This document shows positions 4,826 through 5,240 of a DNA stretch of 5,240 nt, one piece after another; the first letter of the stretch is position 1, and each line of letters opens with the position of its first letter. A program made the position numbers and the translations under genes. This DNA is from JAJKIP01 sp040509055. GTDB taxonomy: Bacteria > Bacteroidota > Bacteroidia > Chitinophagales > Chitinophagaceae. The stretch is from contig JBEVLT010000294.1 in the NCBI GenBank assembly GCA_040509055.1, positions 1 to 5,240 of the forward strand. Direction: 5' to 3'. Below the pieces are notes generated by a model. The model ran no database searches, was not told the origin of the DNA, and saw nothing but the letters and a program-made list of their open reading frames with translations.

Positions 4826-5240
4826 TTATAGTTGTTTGGGGATGGGTAAATAGTTGGTTTCTTTCAGCGTTTCGAGCACGATGGTCGTTTTGGTGGAAAC
4901 AATGCCGGGTATCCTGAATTTATCCCGCATCAGCCGGATCAGGGATTGCGGATCCTGTGCCCGCACTTTGACGAGGTAGCAATCCTCGCCGGCGATATGA
5001 TGCAGTTCCTGTACTTCCGGCAACCGGGCCAATTGATTGGCGACATCGTTGTGGCCGGGCCCTTCGTTGCTTTTGACAAAAATGAAGGCAAGCAGTTTCA
5101 GGTTCAGCAGTTCAGGATTAATGCGGCTCGTATACGCTTCGATGATCCCTTTCTGCTCCAGCTTCTTTACCCGCTCCAGCATGGCGGAAGGCGCCATACC
5201 GAGTTTTTTGGCCAATCCGGCATTGGTGATCCGTGCATCA
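4826..5240 (-). CDS. Lrp/AsnC family transcriptional regulator, 5' end cut by window edge
   Basis: The frame is open from the right edge to the stop at 4826, giving 137 visible residues. It opens at DARITNAGLAKKLGMAPSA, so perhaps 15-25 N-terminal residues, including the start codon, lie outside the window. Residues 1-34 hold the rest of the helix-turn-helix, with the recognition helix around MAPSAMLERVKKLEQKG. Residues about 48-125 form the RAM (AsnC ligand-binding) domain, with the effector-site region IAGEDCYLVKVRAQD (82-96), as in Lrp GDYDYLLRV. Such proteins form dimers and octamers and respond to amino acids. Directly upstream of an exporter gene, with a one-base gap, it probably controls that exporter in response to an amino acid and may regulate itself. 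Its promoter is not in the window. A start at the TTG near 5215 is not credible because it would cut the DNA-binding domain in half. Confidence 0.95.
   Translation of the reverse strand, partial: DARITNAGLAKKLGMAPSAMLERVKKLEQKGIIEAYTSRINPELLNLKLLAFIFVKSNEGPGHNDVANQLARLPEVQELHHIAGEDCYLVKVRAQDPQSLIRLMRDKFRIPGIVSTKTTIVLETLKETNYLPIPKQL

Noticed and set aside
1..5240. Mobile element, CRISPR array, tRNA or defence system
   Set aside because: I saw no transposase or integrase, no regularly spaced repeats with unique spacers, no tRNA-like cloverleaf and no defence-type domains; the genes are all common chromosomal families.

Overview
The window reads as an ordinary, densely coded stretch of a Bacteroidota chromosome, most likely from the Chitinophagaceae (Chitinophaga-like). 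The grounds for this placement are: near-perfect copies of the Bacteroidota -7 promoter element (TAnnTTTG) ahead of several genes; no clear Shine-Dalgarno sequences; a lipoprotein with a Cys-Ser-Lys-Lys-Asp start to its mature part; a short (225-residue) TrmD that is not in the usual rpsP-rimM-trmD-rplS cluster; and an Hsp15-type S4 protein ending in the GRPTKKERRDLDDF pattern. The family-level placement is an inference from general features, not from a search.

All seven genes lie on the minus strand, so transcription runs from right to left. In that order they are: a 5'-truncated Lrp/AsnC regulator (4826-5240); a ten-helix EamA/DMT exporter resembling YedA (3862-4824), whose ATG is one base after the regulator's stop; a cytoplasmic M20 dipeptidase with all metal ligands intact (2442-3806); an intrinsic terminator that shares DNA with the next promoter (about 2382-2421); an Hsp15-like S4-domain ribosome protein (1956-2345); a small Ig-like-fold lipoprotein (1536-1913); TrmD tRNA methyltransferase (811-1488); and a 3'-truncated, probably Tat-exported serine hydrolase of the beta-lactamase family (1-708). 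Gaps between genes are 1 to about 100 bases. No stretch over 300 bases lacks a gene.

Functionally, the Lrp-exporter pair looks like a self-contained regulated efflux unit, probably for an amino acid or related metabolite. The dipeptidase downstream could supply amino acids from peptides, but a link is only positional. The Hsp15-like protein and TrmD are both translation-related housekeeping genes, with the lipoprotein gene between them. The outermost hydrolase is an envelope enzyme with its own probable promoter.

I saw no mobile element, CRISPR array, tRNA, rRNA, phage gene or defence system, and I do not find evidence for a new biological system here. The points most worth a second look are the overlapping terminator and promoter near 2400, a degenerate tandem repeat that forms the end of the exporter gene (3831-3913), and promoter elements placed so close to the trmD and lipoprotein start codons that leaderless or near-leaderless transcripts are predicted.
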